From assembly GCF_052857255.1 (NCBI RefSeq), contig NC_135504.1, forward strand, positions 147,400,121 to 147,464,120: a stretch of DNA of 64,000 nucleotides, read 5' to 3'. Source of the DNA: Amblyomma americanum. Taxonomy: Eukaryota > Arthropoda > Arachnida > Ixodida > Ixodidae. Below are positions 7,332 to 21,788 of this stretch, piece after piece (the first letter of the stretch is position 1; every line of letters starts with the position of its first letter). The position numbers were made by a program, and so were the translations under genes. The notes beneath the pieces were generated by a model that made no database searches, had not been told where the DNA came from, and saw nothing but the letters and a program-made list of their open reading frames with translations.

Positions 7332-9786
7332 CGAATACATGCTTTTAGCCCAGTTATAAGAGAAAAAGTTTTGACGCTTATCACATGGACACTTGTACAA
7401 CCGATGTGTCTAAAACAGCTAGTTCGTTGTATTAAGAACGAATACCTGCTGTTCGCGCAGTTATAAGAGAAAAAGTTTTGACGCGTGTCACAGGGACACT
7501 TGTAAAACCGATGTGTTCAGATTTAGCTCATCTCGGTCTAAAACAGTTAGTTTCGTTGTATTAGGCACGAATACATGCTTTTCGCCCAGTTATAAGAGAA
7601 AACGTTTTGACGCGTATCACGTGGATACTTGTAAAACCGATGTGTTTAGATATAGCTCGTTTTGGTATAAAACAGCTTGTTTCGTTGTTTTAAGCACGAA
7701 TACATGCTTTTCGCGCAGTTATAAGAGAAAAAAGTTTTGACGCGTATCACATGGACACATTTAAAACCGATGTGTTCAGATTTAGCTCGTTTCGGTCTAA
7801 AACAACTTGTTTCGTTGTATTAAGCACGAATACGTGCTTTTCGCGCAGTTATAGGAGAAAGTTTTGACGCGTATCACGTGGATACTTGTAAAACCGATGT
7901 GTTTAGATATAGCTCGTTTCGGTCTAAAACAGCTTGTTTCGTTGTATTAAGCAAGAATACATGCTTTTCGCGCAGTTATAAGAGAAAAAGTTTTGACGCG
8001 TGTCACAGGGACACTTGTAAAACCGATGTGTTCAGATTTACCTCGTTTCGGACTAAAACAGCTTGTTTCGTTGGATTAAGCACGAATACATGCTTTTCGC
8101 GCAGTTATAAGAGAAAAAAGTTTTGACGCGTATCACATGGACACATTTAAAACCGACGTGTCCAGATTTAGCTCGTTTCGGTCTAAAACAGCTTGTTTCG
8201 TTGTATTAAGCACGAATACATGCTTTTCGCGCAGTTATAAGAGAAAAAGTTTTGACGCGTATCAGAGGAAGACTTGTAAAACCGATGTGTTGTGATTTAG
8301 CTCGTTTCGGTCTAAAACAGCTTGTTTCGTTGTATTAAGCACGAATACATGCTTTTCGCGCAGTTATAAGAGGAAAAGTTTTGACGCGTATCACATGGAC
8401 ACTTGTAAAACCGATGTGTTCAGATCTAGCTCGTTTTGGTCTAAAACAGCTTGTTTCGTTGTATTAAGCAATAATACATGCTTTTCGCGCAGTTATAAGA
8501 GAAAAAGTTTTGACGCGTCTCACAGGGACACTTATAAAACCGATGTGTTCAGATTTAGCTCGTTTCGGTCTAAAACAGCTTGTTTCGTTGTATTAAGCAA
8601 GAATACATGCTTTTAGCCCAGTTATAAGAGAAAAAGTTTTGACGCTTATCACATGGACACTTGTACAACCGATGTGTCTAAAACAGCTAGTTCGTTGTAT
8701 TAAGAACGAATACCTGCTGTTCGCGCAGTTATAAGAGAAAAAGTTTTGACGCGTGTCACAGGGACACTTGTAAAACCGATGTGTTCAGATTTAGCTCATC
8801 TCGGTCTAAAACAGTTAGTTTCGTTGTATTAGGCACGAATACATGCTTTTCGCCCAGTTATAAGAGAAAACGTTTTGACGCGTATCACGTGGATACTTGT
8901 AAAACCGATGTGTTTAGATATAGCTCGTTTTGGTATAAAACAGCTTGTTTCGTTGTTTTAAGCACGAATACATGCTTTTCGCGCAGTTATAAGAGAAAAA
9001 AGTTTTGACGCGTATCACATGGACACATTTAAAACCGATGTGTTCAGATTTAGCTCGTTTCGGTCTAAAACAACTTGTTTCGTTGTATTAAGCACGAATA
9101 CGTGCTTTTCGCGCAGTTATAGGAGAAAGTTTTGACGCGTATCACGTGGATACTTGTAAAACCGATGTGTTTAGATATAGCTCGTTTCGGTCTAAAACAG
9201 CTTGTTTCGTTGTATTAAGCAAGAATACATGCTTTTCGCGCAGTTATAAGAGAAAAAGTTTTGACGCGTGTCACAGGGACACTTGTAAAACCGATGTGTT
9301 CAGATTTACCTCGTTTCGGACTAAAACAGCTTGTTTCGTTGGATTAAGCACGAATACATGCTTTTCGCGCAGTTATAAGAGAAAAAAGTTTTGACGCGTA
9401 TCACATGGACACATTTAAAACCGACGTGTCCAGATTTAGCTCGTTTCGGTCTAAAACAGCTTGTTTCGTTGTATTAAGCACGAATACATGCTTTTCGCGC
9501 AGTTATAAGAGAAAAAGTTTTGACGCGTATCAGAGGAAGACTTGTAAAACCGATGTGTTGTGATTTAGCTCGTTTCGGTCTAAAACAGCTTGTTTCGTTG
9601 TATTAAGCACGAATACATGCTTTTCGCGCAGTTATAAGAGGAAAAGTTTTGACGCGTATCACATGGACACTTGTAAAACCGATGTGTTCAGATCTAGCTC
9701 GTTTTGGTCTAAAACAGCTTGTTTCGTTGTATTAAGCAATAATACATGCTTTTCGCGCAGTTATAAGAGAAAAAGTTTTGACGCGT
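7332..9786 (+). repeat. Tandem duplication, 1,268-bp unit
   Basis: About 1.19 kb from 7332 recurs from 8600 with almost no change. Shared rare variants include CTTGTACAACCG, GAATACCTGCTG and ATTAGGCACG. The length 1,268 equals ten 129-bp monomers minus the 22 bp missing from one 107-bp unit. The edges are approximate. Confidence 0.85.
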
Positions 9787-9909
9787 ATCACGTGGATATT
9801 TGTAAAACCGATGTGTTTAGATATAGCTCGTTTCGGTCTAAAACAGCTTGTTTCGTTGTATTGAGCAAGAATACATGCTTTTCGCGCAGTTATAAGAAAA
9901 CGTTTTGAC

Positions 9910-12900
9910 GCGTGTCACAGGGACACTTGTAAAACCGATGTGTTCAGATTTAGCTCGTTTCGGTCTAAAACAACTTGTTTCGTTGTATTAAGCACGAATA
10001 CATGCTTTTAGCCCAGTTATAAGAGAAAAAGTTTTGACGCGTATCAGAGGAACACTTGTAAAACCGATATGTTGTGATTTAGCTCATCTCGGTCTAAAAC
10101 AGCTTGTTTCGTTGTATTAAGCACGAATACATGCTTTTCGCGCAGTTATAAGAGAAAAAGTTTTGACGCGTATCACATGGACACTTGTAAAACCGATGTG
10201 TTCAGATCTAGCTCGTTTTGGTCTAAAACAGCTTGTTTCGTTGTATTAATCAAGAATACATGCTTTTCGCGCAGTTATAAGAGAAAAAGTTTTGACGCGT
10301 TTCACAGGGACACTTGTAAAACCGATGTGTTCAGATTTAGCTCGCTTCGGTCTAAAACAACTTGTTTCGTTGTATTAAGCACGAATACATGCTTTTAGCT
10401 CAGTTATAAGAGAAAAAGTTTTGACGCTTATCACATGGACACTTGTAAAACCGATGTGTCTAAAACAGCTAGTTCGTTGTATTAAGCGCGAATACATGCT
10501 GTTCGCGCAGTTATAAGAGAAAAAGTTTTGACGCGTGTCACAGAGACACTTGTAAAACCGATGTGTTCAGATTTAGCTCATCTCGGTCTAAAACAGCTAG
10601 TTTCGTTGTATTAAGCACGAATACATGCTTTTCGCGCAGTTATAAGAGAAAAAGTTTTGACGCGTATCACGTGGATACTTGTAAAACCGATGTGTTTAGA
10701 TATAGCTCGTTTCGGTCTAAAACAGCTTGTTTCGTTGTATTAAGCAAGAATACATGCTTTTCGCGCAGTTATAAGAGAAAAAGTTTTGACGCGTGTCACA
10801 GGGACACTTGTAAAACCGATGTGTTCAGATTTACCTCGTTTCGGACTAAAACAGCTTGTTTCGTTGGATTAAGCACGAATACATGCTTTTCGCGCAGTTA
10901 TAAGAGAAAAAAGTTTTGACGCGTATCACATGGACACATTTAAAACCGACGTGTCCAGATTTAGCTCGTTTCGGTCTAAAACAGCTTGTTTCGTTGTATT
11001 AAGCACGAATACATGCTTTTCGCGCAGTTATAAGAGAAAAAGTTTTGACGCGTATCAGAGGAAGACTTGTAAAACCGATGTGTTGTGATTTAGCTCGTTT
11101 CGGTCTAAAACAGCTTGTTTCGTTGTATTAAGCACGAATACATGCTTTTCGCGCAGTTATAAGAGGAAAAGTTTTGACGCGTATCACATGGACACTTGTA
11201 AAACGGATGTGTTCAGATCTAGCTCGTTTTGGTCTAAAACAGCTTGTTTCGTTGTATTAAGCAATAATACATGCTTTTCGCGCAGTTATAAGAGAAAAAG
11301 TTTTGACGCGTATCACGTGGATATTTGTAAAACCGATGTGTTTAGATATAGCTCGTTTTGGTATAAAACAGCTTGTTTCGTTGTTTTAAGCACGAATACA
11401 TGCTTTTCGCGCAGTTATAAGAGAAAAAAGTTTTGACGCGTATCACATGGACACATTTAAAACCGATGTGTTCAGATTTAGCTCGTTTCGGTCTAAAACA
11501 ACTTGTTTCGTTGTATTAAGCACGAATACGTGCTTTTCGCGCAGTTATAGGAGAAAAAGTTTTGACGCGTATCACAGGGACACTTGTAAAACCGATGTGT
11601 TCAGATTTAGCTCGTTTCGGTCTAAAACAACTTGTTTCGTTGTATTAAGCACGAATACATGCTTTTAGCCCAGTTATAAGAGAAAAAGTTTTGACGCGTA
11701 TCAGAGGAACACTTGTAAAACCGATATGTTGTGATTTAGCTCATCTCGGTCTAAAACAGCTTGTTTCGTTGTATTAAGCACGAATACATGCTTTTCGCGC
11801 AGTTATAAGAGAAAAAGTTTTTACGCGTATCACATGGACACTTGTAAAACCGATGTGTTCAGATCTAGCTCGTTTTGGTCTAAAACAGCTTGTTTCGTTG
11901 TATTAATCAAGAATACATGCTTTTCGAGCAGTTATAAGAGAAAAAGTTTTGACGCGTTTCACAGGGACACTTGTAAAACCGATGTGTTCAGATTTAGCTC
12001 GCTTCGGTCTAAAACAACTTGTTTCGTTGTATTAAGCACGAATACATGCTTTTAGCTCAGTTATAAGAGAAAAAGTTTTGACGCTTATCACATGAACACT
12101 TGTAAAACCGATGTGTCTAAAACAGCTAGTTCGTTGTATTAAGCGCGAATACATGCTGTTCGCGCAGTTATAAGAGAAAAAGTTTTGACGCGTGTCACAG
12201 AGACACTTGTAAAACCGATGTGTTCAGATTTAGCTCATCTCGGTCTAAAACAGCTAGTTTCGTTGTATTAAGCACGAATACATGCTTTTCGCGCAGTTAT
12301 AAGAGAAAAAGTTTTGACGCGTATCACGTGGATACTTGTAAAACCGATGTGTTAAGATATAGCTCATTTTGGTATAAAACCGCTTGTTTGGTTGTTTTAA
12401 GCAAGAATACGTGCTTTTCGCGTAGTTATAGAAGAAAAAGTTTTGACGCGTATTGGACTTGTAAAACCGATGTGTTTAGATATAGCTCGTTTCGGTCTAA
12501 AACAGCTTGTTTCGTTGTATTGAGCAAGAATACATGCTTTTCGCGCAGTTATAAGAGAAAAAGTTTTGACGCGTGTCACAGGGACACTTGTAAAACCGAT
12601 GTGTTCAGATTTAGCTCGTTTCGGTCTAAAACAACTTGTTTCGTTGTATTAGGCACGAATACATGCTTTTAGCCCAGTTATAAGAGAAAAAGTTTTGACG
12701 CGTATCAGAGGAACACTTGTAAAACCGATGTGTTGTGATTTAGCTCATCTCGGTCTAAAACAGCTTGTTTCGTTGTATTAAGCACGAATACATGCTTTTC
12801 GCGCAGTTATAAGAGAAAAAGTTTTGACGCGTATCACATGGACACTTGTAAAACCGATGTGTTCAGATCTAGCTCGTTTTGGTCTAAAACAGCTTGTTTC

Positions 12901-13450
12901 GTTGTATTAATCAAGAATACATGCTTTTCGCGCAGTTATAAGAGAAAAAGTTTTGACGCGTTTCACAGGGACACTTGTAAAACCGATGTGTTCAGATTTA
13001 GCTCGCTTCGGTCTAAAACAACTTGTTTCGTTGTATTAAGCACGAATACATGCTTTTAGCCCAGTTATAAGAGAAAAAGTTTTGACGCTTATCACATGGA
13101 CACTTGTAAAACCGATGTGTCTAAAACAGCTAGTTCGTTGTATTAAGCGCGAATACATGCTGTTCGCGCAGTTATAAGAGAAAAAGTTTTGACGCGTGTC
13201 ACAGGGACACTTGTAAAACCGATGTGTTCAGATTTAGCTCATCTCGGTCTAAAACAGCTAGTTTCGTTGTATTAAGCACGAATACATGCTTTTCGCGCAG
13301 TTATAAGAGAAAAAGTTTTGACGCGTATCACGTGGATACTTGTAAAACCGATGTGTTAAGATATAGCTCATTTTGGTATAAAACCGCTTGTTTGGTTGTT
13401 TTAAGCAAGAATACGTGCTTTTCGCGTAGTTATAGAAGAAAAAGTTTTGA
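9910..13450 (+). repeat. Three copies of a ~7-monomer cassette (1,657 and 1,004 bp apart)
   Basis: A block carrying the ATTAATCAAG, GCTCGCTTCGG and 107-bp-unit markers begins near 9.91, 11.57 and 12.57 kb. 1,657 is 13 monomers minus 22 plus two single-base gains; 1,004 is 8 monomers minus 22 and minus 6. A related copy lies at about 6.1-7.0 kb. Confidence 0.78.
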
Positions 13451-14969
13451 CGCGTAATTGACTTGTAAAACCGATGTGTTCAGATTTAGCTCATCTCTAT
13501 CTAAAACAGCTTGTTTCGCTGTAATAAGCACGAATACATGCTTTTCGCGCAGTTATAAGAGAAAAAGTTTTGACGCGTATCAGAGGAAGACTTGTAAAAC
13601 CGATGTGTTGTGATTTAGCTCGTTTCGGTCTAAAACAGCTTGTTTCGTTGTATTAAGCACCAATACATGCTTTTCGCGCAGTTATAAGAGGAAACGTTTT
13701 GACGCGTATCACATGGACACTTGTAAAACCGATGTGTTCAGATCTAGCTCGTTCTGGTCTAAAACAGCTTGCTTCGTTGTATTAAGCAAGAATACAGGCT
13801 TTTCGCGCAGTTATAAGAGAAAAAGTTTTGACGCGTTTCACATTGACACTTGTAAAACCGATGTGTTCAGATTTAGCTCGTTTCGGTCTAAAACAACTTG
13901 TTTCGTTGTATTAAGCACGAATACATGCTTTTAGCCCAGTTATAAGAGAAAAAGTTTTGACGCTTATCACATGGACACTTGTACAACCGATGTGTCTAAA
14001 ACAGCTAGTTCGTTGTATTAAGAAAGAATACATGCTGTTCGCGCAGTTATAAGAGAAAAAGTTTTGACGCGTGTCACAGGGACACTTGTAAAACCGATGT
14101 GTTCAGATTTAGCTCATCTCAGTCTAAAACAGTTAGTTTCGTTGTATTAAGCACGAATACATGCTTTTCGCCCAGTTATAAGAGAAAACGTTTTGACGCG
14201 TATCACGTGGATACTTGTAAAACCGATGTGTTTAGATATAGCTCGTTTCGGTATAAAACAGCTTGTTTCGTTGTTTTAAGCACGAATACATGCTTTTCGC
14301 GCAGTTATAAGAGAAAAAAGTTTTGACGCGTATCACATGGACACATTTAAAACCGATGTGTTCAGATTTAGCTCGTTTCGGTCTAAAACAACTTGTTTCG
14401 TTGTATTAGGCACGAATACGTGCTTTTCGCGCAGTTATAAGAGAAAAAGTTTTGACGCGTATCACGTGGATACTTGTAAAACCGATGTGTTTAGATATAG
14501 CTCGTTTCGGTCTAAAACAGCTTGTTTCGTTGTATTAAGCAAGAATACATGCTTTTCGCGCAGTTATAAGAGAAAAAGTTTTGACGCGTGTCACAGGGAC
14601 ACTTGTAAAACCGATGTGTTCAGATTTACCTCGTTTCGGACTAAAACAGCTTGTTTCGTTGGATTAAGCACGAATACATGCTTTTCGCGCAGTTATAAGA
14701 GAAAAAAGTTTTGACGCGTATCACATGGACACATTTAAAACCGACGTGTCCAGATTTAGCTCGTTTCGGTCTAAAACAGCTTGTTTCGTTGTATTAAGCA
14801 CGAAAACATGCTTTTCGCGCAGTTATAAGAGAAAAAGTTTTGACGCGTATCAGAGGAAGACTTGTAAAACCGATGTGTTGTGATTTAGCTCGTTTCGGTC
14901 TAAAACAGCTTGTTTCGTTGTAATAAGCACGAATACATGCTTTTCGCGCAGTTATAAGAGAAAAAGTTT

Positions 14970-16590
14970 TGACGCCTATCACATGGACACTTGTAAAACC
15001 GATGTGTTCAGATTTAGCTCGTTTCGGTCTAAAACAACTTGTTTCGTTGTATTAAGCACGAATACATGCTTTTCGCGCAGTTATAAGAGAAAAAGATTTG
15101 ACGCGTGTCACAGGGACACTTGTAAAACCGATGTGTTTAGATATAGCTCGTTTTGGTATAAAACAGCTTGTTTCGTTGTTCTAAGCACGAATACATGCTG
15201 TTCGCGCAGTTAAAAGAGAAAAAGTTTCGACGCGTGTCACAGGGACACTTGTAAAACCGATGTGTTCAGATTTAGCTCGTTTCGGTCTAAAACAGCTTGT
15301 TTCGTTGTATTAAGCAAGAATACATGCTTTTCGCGCAGTTATAAGAGAAAAAGTTTTGACGCCTGTCACAGGGACACTGGTAAAACCGCTGTTCAGATTT
15401 ACCTCGTTTCGGACTAAAACAGCTAGTTTCGTTTTATTAAGCAAGAATACATGCTTTTCGCGCAGTTATAAGAGAAAAAGTTGTGACGCGTATTAGAGGG
15501 ACTTGTAAAACCGATGTGTTCAGATTTAGCTCATCTCGGTCTAAAACAGCTTGTTTCGTTGTATTAAGCACGAATACATGCTTTTCGCGCAGTTATAAGA
15601 GAAAAGTTTTGACGCCTATCACATGGACACTTTTAAAACCGATGTGTTCAGATCTAGCTCGTTTTGGTCTAAAACAGCTTGTTTCGTTGTATTAAGCAAG
15701 AATACATGCTTTTCGCGCAGTTATAAGAGAAAAAGTTTTGACGCGTTTCACAGGGACACTTGTAAAACCGATGTGTTCAGATTTAGCTCGTTTCGGTCTA
15801 AAACAACTTGTTTCGTTGTATTAAGCACGAATACATGCTTTTCGCGGAGTTATAAGAGAAAAAGTTTTGACGCGTATCACGTGGATACTTGTAAAACGGA
15901 TGTGTTTAGATATAGCTCGTTTTGTTATAAAACCGCTTGTTTCGTTGTTTTAAGCAAGAATACGTGCTTTTCGCATGGTAATAGAAGAAAAAGTTTTGAC
16001 GCGTATTGGACTTGTAAAATCGATGTGTTCAGATTTAGATCATCTCGGTCTAAAACAGCTTGTTTCGTTGTATTAAGCACGAATACATGCTTTTCGCGCA
16101 GTTATAAGAGAAAAAGTTTTGACGCGTATCAGAGGAAGACTTGTAAAACTGATGTGTTGTGATTTAGCTCCTTTCGGTCTAAAACAGCTTGTTTCGTTGT
16201 ATTAAGCACGAATACATGCTTTTCGCGCAGTTATAAGAGAAAAAGTTTTGACGCGTATCACATGGACACTTGTAAAACCGATGTGTTCAGATCTAGCTCC
16301 TTTTAGTCTAAAACAGCTTGTTTCGTTGTATTAAGCAAGAATAGATGCTTTTCGCGCAGTTATAAGAGAAAAAGTTTTGACGCGTCTCACAGGGACACTT
16401 GTAAAACCGATGTGTTCAGATTTAGCTCGTTTCGGTCTAAAACAACTTGTTTCGTTGTATTAAGCACGAATACATGCTTTTAGCGCAGTTATAAGCGAAA
16501 AAGTTTTGACGCGTATCACATGGACACTTTTAAAACCGATGTGTTCAGATCTAGCTCGTTTTGGTCTAAAACAGCTTGTTTCGTTGTATT
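14970..16590 (+). repeat. Segment with near-copies at ~35.4-37.0 and ~40.8-42.4 kb
   Basis: Rare variants are shared across the three segments: AGTTAAAAGAG units, the GCCTGTCACAGGG block, GTAAAACGGATG with GTTTTGTTATAAAA, and a TTGTAAAATCGATG unit. The copy at 41 kb has one extra monomer relative to this one. This shows exchange between parts of the array 20-26 kb apart. Boundaries are approximate. Confidence 0.75.
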
Positions 16591-17009
16591 AAGCACGAAT
16601 ACATGCTGTTCGCGCAGTTATAAGAGAAAAAGTTTTGACGCGTGTCACAGGGACACTTGTAAAACCGATGTGTTCAGATTGAGCTCATCTCGGTCTAAAA
16701 CAGCTAGTTTCGTTGTATTAAGCACGAATACATGCTTTTCGCGCAGTTATAAGAGAAAAAGTTTTGACGCGTGCCACAGGGACACTTGTAAAACCGGTGT
16801 TCAGATTTACCTCGTTTCGGACTAAAACAGCTTGCTTCGTTGTATTAAGCACGAATACATGCTTTTCGCGCAGTTATAAGAGAAAAAGTTTTGACGCGTA
16901 TCACATGGACACTTGTAAAACCGATGTGTTCAGATCTAGCTAGTTTTGGTCTAAAACAGCTTGTTTCGTTGTATTAATCAAGAATACATGCTTCTCGCGC
17001 AGTTATAAG

Positions 17010-20000
17010 AGAAAAAGTTTTGACGCGTATCACGTGGATACTTGTAAAACCGATGTGTTTAGATATAGCTCATTTTGGTATAAAACCGCTTGTTTTGTTG
17101 TTTTAAGCAAGAATACGTGCTTTTCGCGTAGTTATAGAAGAAAAAGTTTTGACGCGTATTGGACTTGTAAAACCGATGTGTTCAGATTTAGCTCGTTTCG
17201 GTCTAAAACAACTTGTTTCGTTGTATTAAGCACGAATACGTGCTTTTCGCGCAGTTATAAGAGAAAAAGTTTTGACGCGTATCACGTGGATACTTGTAAA
17301 ACCGATGTGTTTAGATATAGCTCGTTTAGGTCTAAAACAGCTTGTTTCGTTGTATTAAGCAAGAATACATGCTTTTCGCGCAGTTATAAGAGAAAAAGTT
17401 TTGACGCGTGTCACAGGGACACTTGTAAAACCGATGTGTTCAGATTTACCTCGTTTCGGACTAAAACAGCTTGTTTCGTTGGATTAAGCGCGAATACATG
17501 CTTTTCGCGCAGTGATGAGAGAAAAAAGTTTTGACGCGTATCACATGGACACATTTAAAACCGATGTGTCCAGATTTAGCTCATTTCGGTCTAAAACAGC
17601 TTGTTTCGTTGAATTAAGTTCTGACGCGTATTAGAGGGACTTGTAAAACCGATGTGTTCAGATTTAGCTCATCTCGGTCTAAAACAGCTTGTTTCGTTGT
17701 ATTAAGCACGAATACATGCTTTTAGCCCAGTTATAAGAGAAAATGATTTGACGCGTTTCACAGGGACACTTGTAAAACCGATGTGTTCAGATTTAGCTCG
17801 TTTCGGTCTAAAACAACTTGTTTCGTTGTATTAGGCACGAATACATGCTTTTCGCGCAGTTATAAGAGAAAAAGTTTTGAAGCGTGTCACAGGGACACTT
17901 GTAAAACCGATGTGTTTAGATATAGCTCGTTTTGGTATAAAACATATAAAACAGCTTGCTTCGTTGTTTTAAGCAAGAATACGTGCTTTTCGCGTAGTTA
18001 TAGAAGAAAAAGTTCTGACGCGTATTAGAGGGTTTTGTAAAACCGATGTGTTCAGATTTAGCTCATCTCGGTCTAAAACAGCTTGTTTCGTCGTATTAAG
18101 CACGAATACATGCTTTTCGCGCAGTTATAAGAGAAAACGTTTTGACGCGTATAACATGGACACTTGTAAAACCGATGTGTTCAGATCTAGCTCGTTTTGG
18201 TCTAAAACAGCTTGTTTCGTTGTATTAAGCACGAATACATGCTTTTCGCGCAGTTATAAGAGAAAAAGTTTTGACGCGTATCAGAGGAACACTTGTAAAA
18301 CCGATGTGTTGTGATTTAGCTCATCTCGGTCTAAAACAGCTTGTTTCGTTGTATTAAGCACGAATACATGTTTTCGCGCAGTTATAAGAGAAAAAGTTTT
18401 GACGCGTATCACATGGACACTTGTAAAACCGATGTGTTCAGATCTAGCTAGTTTTGGTCTAAAACAGCTTGTTTCGTTGTATTAATCAAGAATACATGCT
18501 TCTCGCGCAGTTATAAGAGAAAAAGTTTTGACGCGTATCACGTGGATACTTGTAAAACCGATGTGTTTAGATATAGCTCATTTTGGTATAAAACCGCTTG
18601 TTTCGTTGTTTTAAGCAAGAATACGTGCTTTTCGCGTAGTTATAGAAGAAAAAGTTTTGACGCGTATTGGACTTGTAAAACCGATGTGTTCAGATTTAGC
18701 TCATCTCGGTCTAAAACAGCTTGTTTCGTTGTATTAAGCACGAATATATGCTTTTCGCGCAGTTATAAGAGAAAAAGTTTTGACGCGTATCAGAGGAAGA
18801 CTTGTAAAACCGATGTGTCGTGATTTAGCTCGTTTCGGTCTAAAACAGCTTGTTTCGTTGTATTAAGCACGAATACATGCTTTTCGCGCAGTTATAAGAG
18901 AAAAAGTTTTGACGCGTATCACAAGGACACTTGTAAAACCGATGTGTTCAGATCTAGCTCGTTTTGGTCTAAAACAGCTTGTTTCGTTGTATTAAGCAAG
19001 AATACATGCTTTTCGCGCAGTTATAAGAGAAAAAGTTTTGACGCGTTTCACAGGGACACTTGTAAAACCGATGTGTTCAGATTTAGCTCGTTTCGGTCTA
19101 AGACAACTTGTTTCGTTGTATTAAGCACGAATACATGCTTTTAGCCCAGTTATAAGAGAAAACGTTTTGACGCTTATCACATGGACACTTGTAAAACCGA
19201 TGTGTCTAAAACAGCTAGTTCGTTGTATTAAGCACGAATACATGCTGTTCGCGCAGTTATAAGAGAAAAAGTTTTGACGCGTATCACAGGAACACTTGTA
19301 AAACCGATATGTTCAGATTTAGCTCACCTCGGTTTAAAACAGCTAGTTTCGTTGTATTAAGCACGAATACATGCTTTTCGCGCCGTTATAAGAGAAAAAG
19401 TTTTGACGCGTATCACGTGGATACTTGTAAAACCGATGTGTTTAGATATAGCTCATTTTGGTATAAAACCGCTTGTTTCGTTGTTTTAAGCAAGAATACG
19501 TGCTTTTCGCGTAGTTATAGAAGAAAAAGTTTTGACGCGTATTGGACTTGTAAGACCGATGTGTTCAGATTTAGCTCGTTTCGGTCTAAAACAACTTGTT
19601 TCGTTGTATTAAGCACGAATACGTGCTTTTCGCGCAGTTATAAGAGAAAAAGTTTTGACGCGTATCACGTGGATACTTGTAAAACCGATGTGTTTAGATA
19701 TAGCTCGTTTAGATCTAAAACAGCTTGTTTCGTTGTATTAAGCAAGAATACATGCTTTTCGCGCAGTTATAAGAGAAAAAGTTTTGACGCGTGTCACAGG
19801 GACACTTGTAAAACCGATGTGTTCAGATTTACCTCGTTTCGGACTAAAACAGCTTGTTTCGTTGGATTAAGCGCGAATACATGCTTTTCGCGCAGTGATG
19901 AGAGAAAAAAGTTTTGACGCGTATCACATGGACACATTTAAAACCGATGTGTCCAGATTTAGCTCGTTTCGGTCTAAAACAGCTTGTTTCGTTGTATTAA

Positions 20001-20620
20001 GTTCTGACGCGTATTAGAGGGACTTGTAAAACCGATGTGTTCAGATTTAGCTCATCTCGGTCTAAAACAGCTTGTTTCATTGTATTAAGCACGAATACAT
20101 GCTTTTCGAGCAGTTATAAGAGAAAAAGTTTTGACGCGTATTAGAGGAAGACTTGTAAAACCGATGTGTTCAGATATAGCTCGTTTCGGTCTAAAACAGC
20201 TTGTTTCGTTGTATTAAGCACGAATACATGCTTTTCGCACAGTTATAAGAGAAAATGATTTGACGCGTTTCACAGGGACACTTGTAAAACCGATGTGTTC
20301 AGATTTAGCTCGTTTCGGTCTAAAACAACTTGTTTCGTTGTATTAGGCACGAATACATGCTTTTCGCGCAGTTATAAGAGAAAAAGTTTTGAAGCGTGTC
20401 ACAGGGACACTTGTAAAACCGATGTGTTTAGATATAGCTCGTTTTGGTATAAAACATATAAAACAGCTTGCTTCGTTGTTTTAAGCAAGAATACGTGCTT
20501 TTCGCGTAGTTATTGAAGAAAAAGTTCTGACGCGTATTAGAGGGTTTTGTAAAACCGATGTGTTCAGATTTAGCTCATCTCGGTCTAAAACAGCTTGTTT
20601 CGTTGTATTAAGCACGAATA
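17010..20620 (+). repeat. Nested duplication, ~2.4-2.5 kb unit
   Basis: Sequence from about 17.01 to 18.11 kb recurs at about 19.39-20.62 kb, first at an offset of 2,383 bp and then 2,512 bp; the difference is one monomer. Shared markers include AGTGATGAGAG, the 39-bp deletion and the ACATATAAAACAG insertion. This block sits inside the larger 5.4-kb duplication. Confidence 0.75.
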
Positions 20621-21788
20621 CATGCTTTTCGCGCAGTTATAAGAGAAAAAGTTTTGACGCGTATCAGAGGAAGACTTGTAAAACCGATGTGTTCAGATAT
20701 AGCTCATTTCGGTCTAAAACAGCTTATTGCGTTGTATCAAGCACGAATACATGCTTTTAGCGCAGTTATAAGAGAAAAAGTTTTGACGCCAATCACATGG
20801 ACACTTGTAAAACCGATGTGTTCAGATCTAGCTCATCTCGGTCTAAAACAGCTAGTTTCGTTGTATTAAGCAAGAATACATGCTTTTCGCGCAGTTATAA
20901 GAGAAAAAGTTTTGACGCGTATCACATGGACACTTGTAAAACCGATGTGTTCAGATCTAGCTCGTTTTGGTCTAAAACAGCTTGTTTCGTTGTATTAATC
21001 AAGAATACATGCTTTTCGCGCAGTTATAAGAGAAAAAGTTTTGACGCGTTTCACAGGGACACTTGTAAAACCGATGTGTTCAGATTTAGCTCGCTTCGGT
21101 CTAAAACAACTTGTTTCGTTGTATTAAGCACGAATACATGCTTTTAGCCCAGTTATAAGAGAAAAAGTTTTGACGCTTATCACATGGACACTTGTAAAAC
21201 CGATGTGTCTAAAACAGCTAGTTCGTTGTATTAAGCACGAATACATGCTGTTCGCGCAGTTATAAGAGAAAAAGTTTTGACGCGTGTCACAGGGACACTT
21301 GTAAAACCGATGTGTTCAGATTTAGCTCATCTCGGTCTAAAACAGCTAGTTTCGTTGTATTAAGCACGAATACATGCTTTTCGCGCAGTTATAAGAGAAA
21401 AAGTGTTGACGCGTATCACGTGGATACTTGTAAAACCGATGTGTTTAGATATAGCTCATTTTGGTATAAAACCGCTTGTTTCGTTGTTTTAAGCAAGAAT
21501 ACGTGCTTTTCGCGTAGTTATAGAAGAAAAAGTTTTGACGCCTTTCACAGGGACACTTGTAAAACCGATGTGTTCAGATTTAGCTCGTTTCGGTCTAAAA
21601 CAACTTGTTTCGTTGTATTAAGCAAGAATACATGCTTTTAGCCCAGTTATAAGAGAAAAAGTTTTGACGCGTATCAGAGGAACACTTGTAAAACCGATGT
21701 GTTTTGATTTAGCTCATCTCGGTCTAAAACAGCTTGTTTCGTTGTATTAAGCACGAATACATGCTTTTCGCGCAGTTATAAGAGAAAA
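17212..21788 (+). repeat. Large duplication, copy 1 (partner 22614-27061, offset 5,402 bp)
   Basis: This block and the one at 22614 match at a constant 5,402-bp offset, sharing private variants such as GCTCATTTCGG with TTGAATTAAG, CGTCGTATTAAG and CATGTTTTCGCGC. Near 20.9 kb the partner lacks one monomer and the offset becomes 5,273. It starts inside the TTGTTTCGTTG landmark, as expected for homologous unequal exchange. Confidence 0.85.

Noticed and set aside
12397..14982. Short minus-strand open frames within the satellite (12397-12579, 14794-14982)
   Set aside because: Antisense shadows of the same repeat with no independent support.
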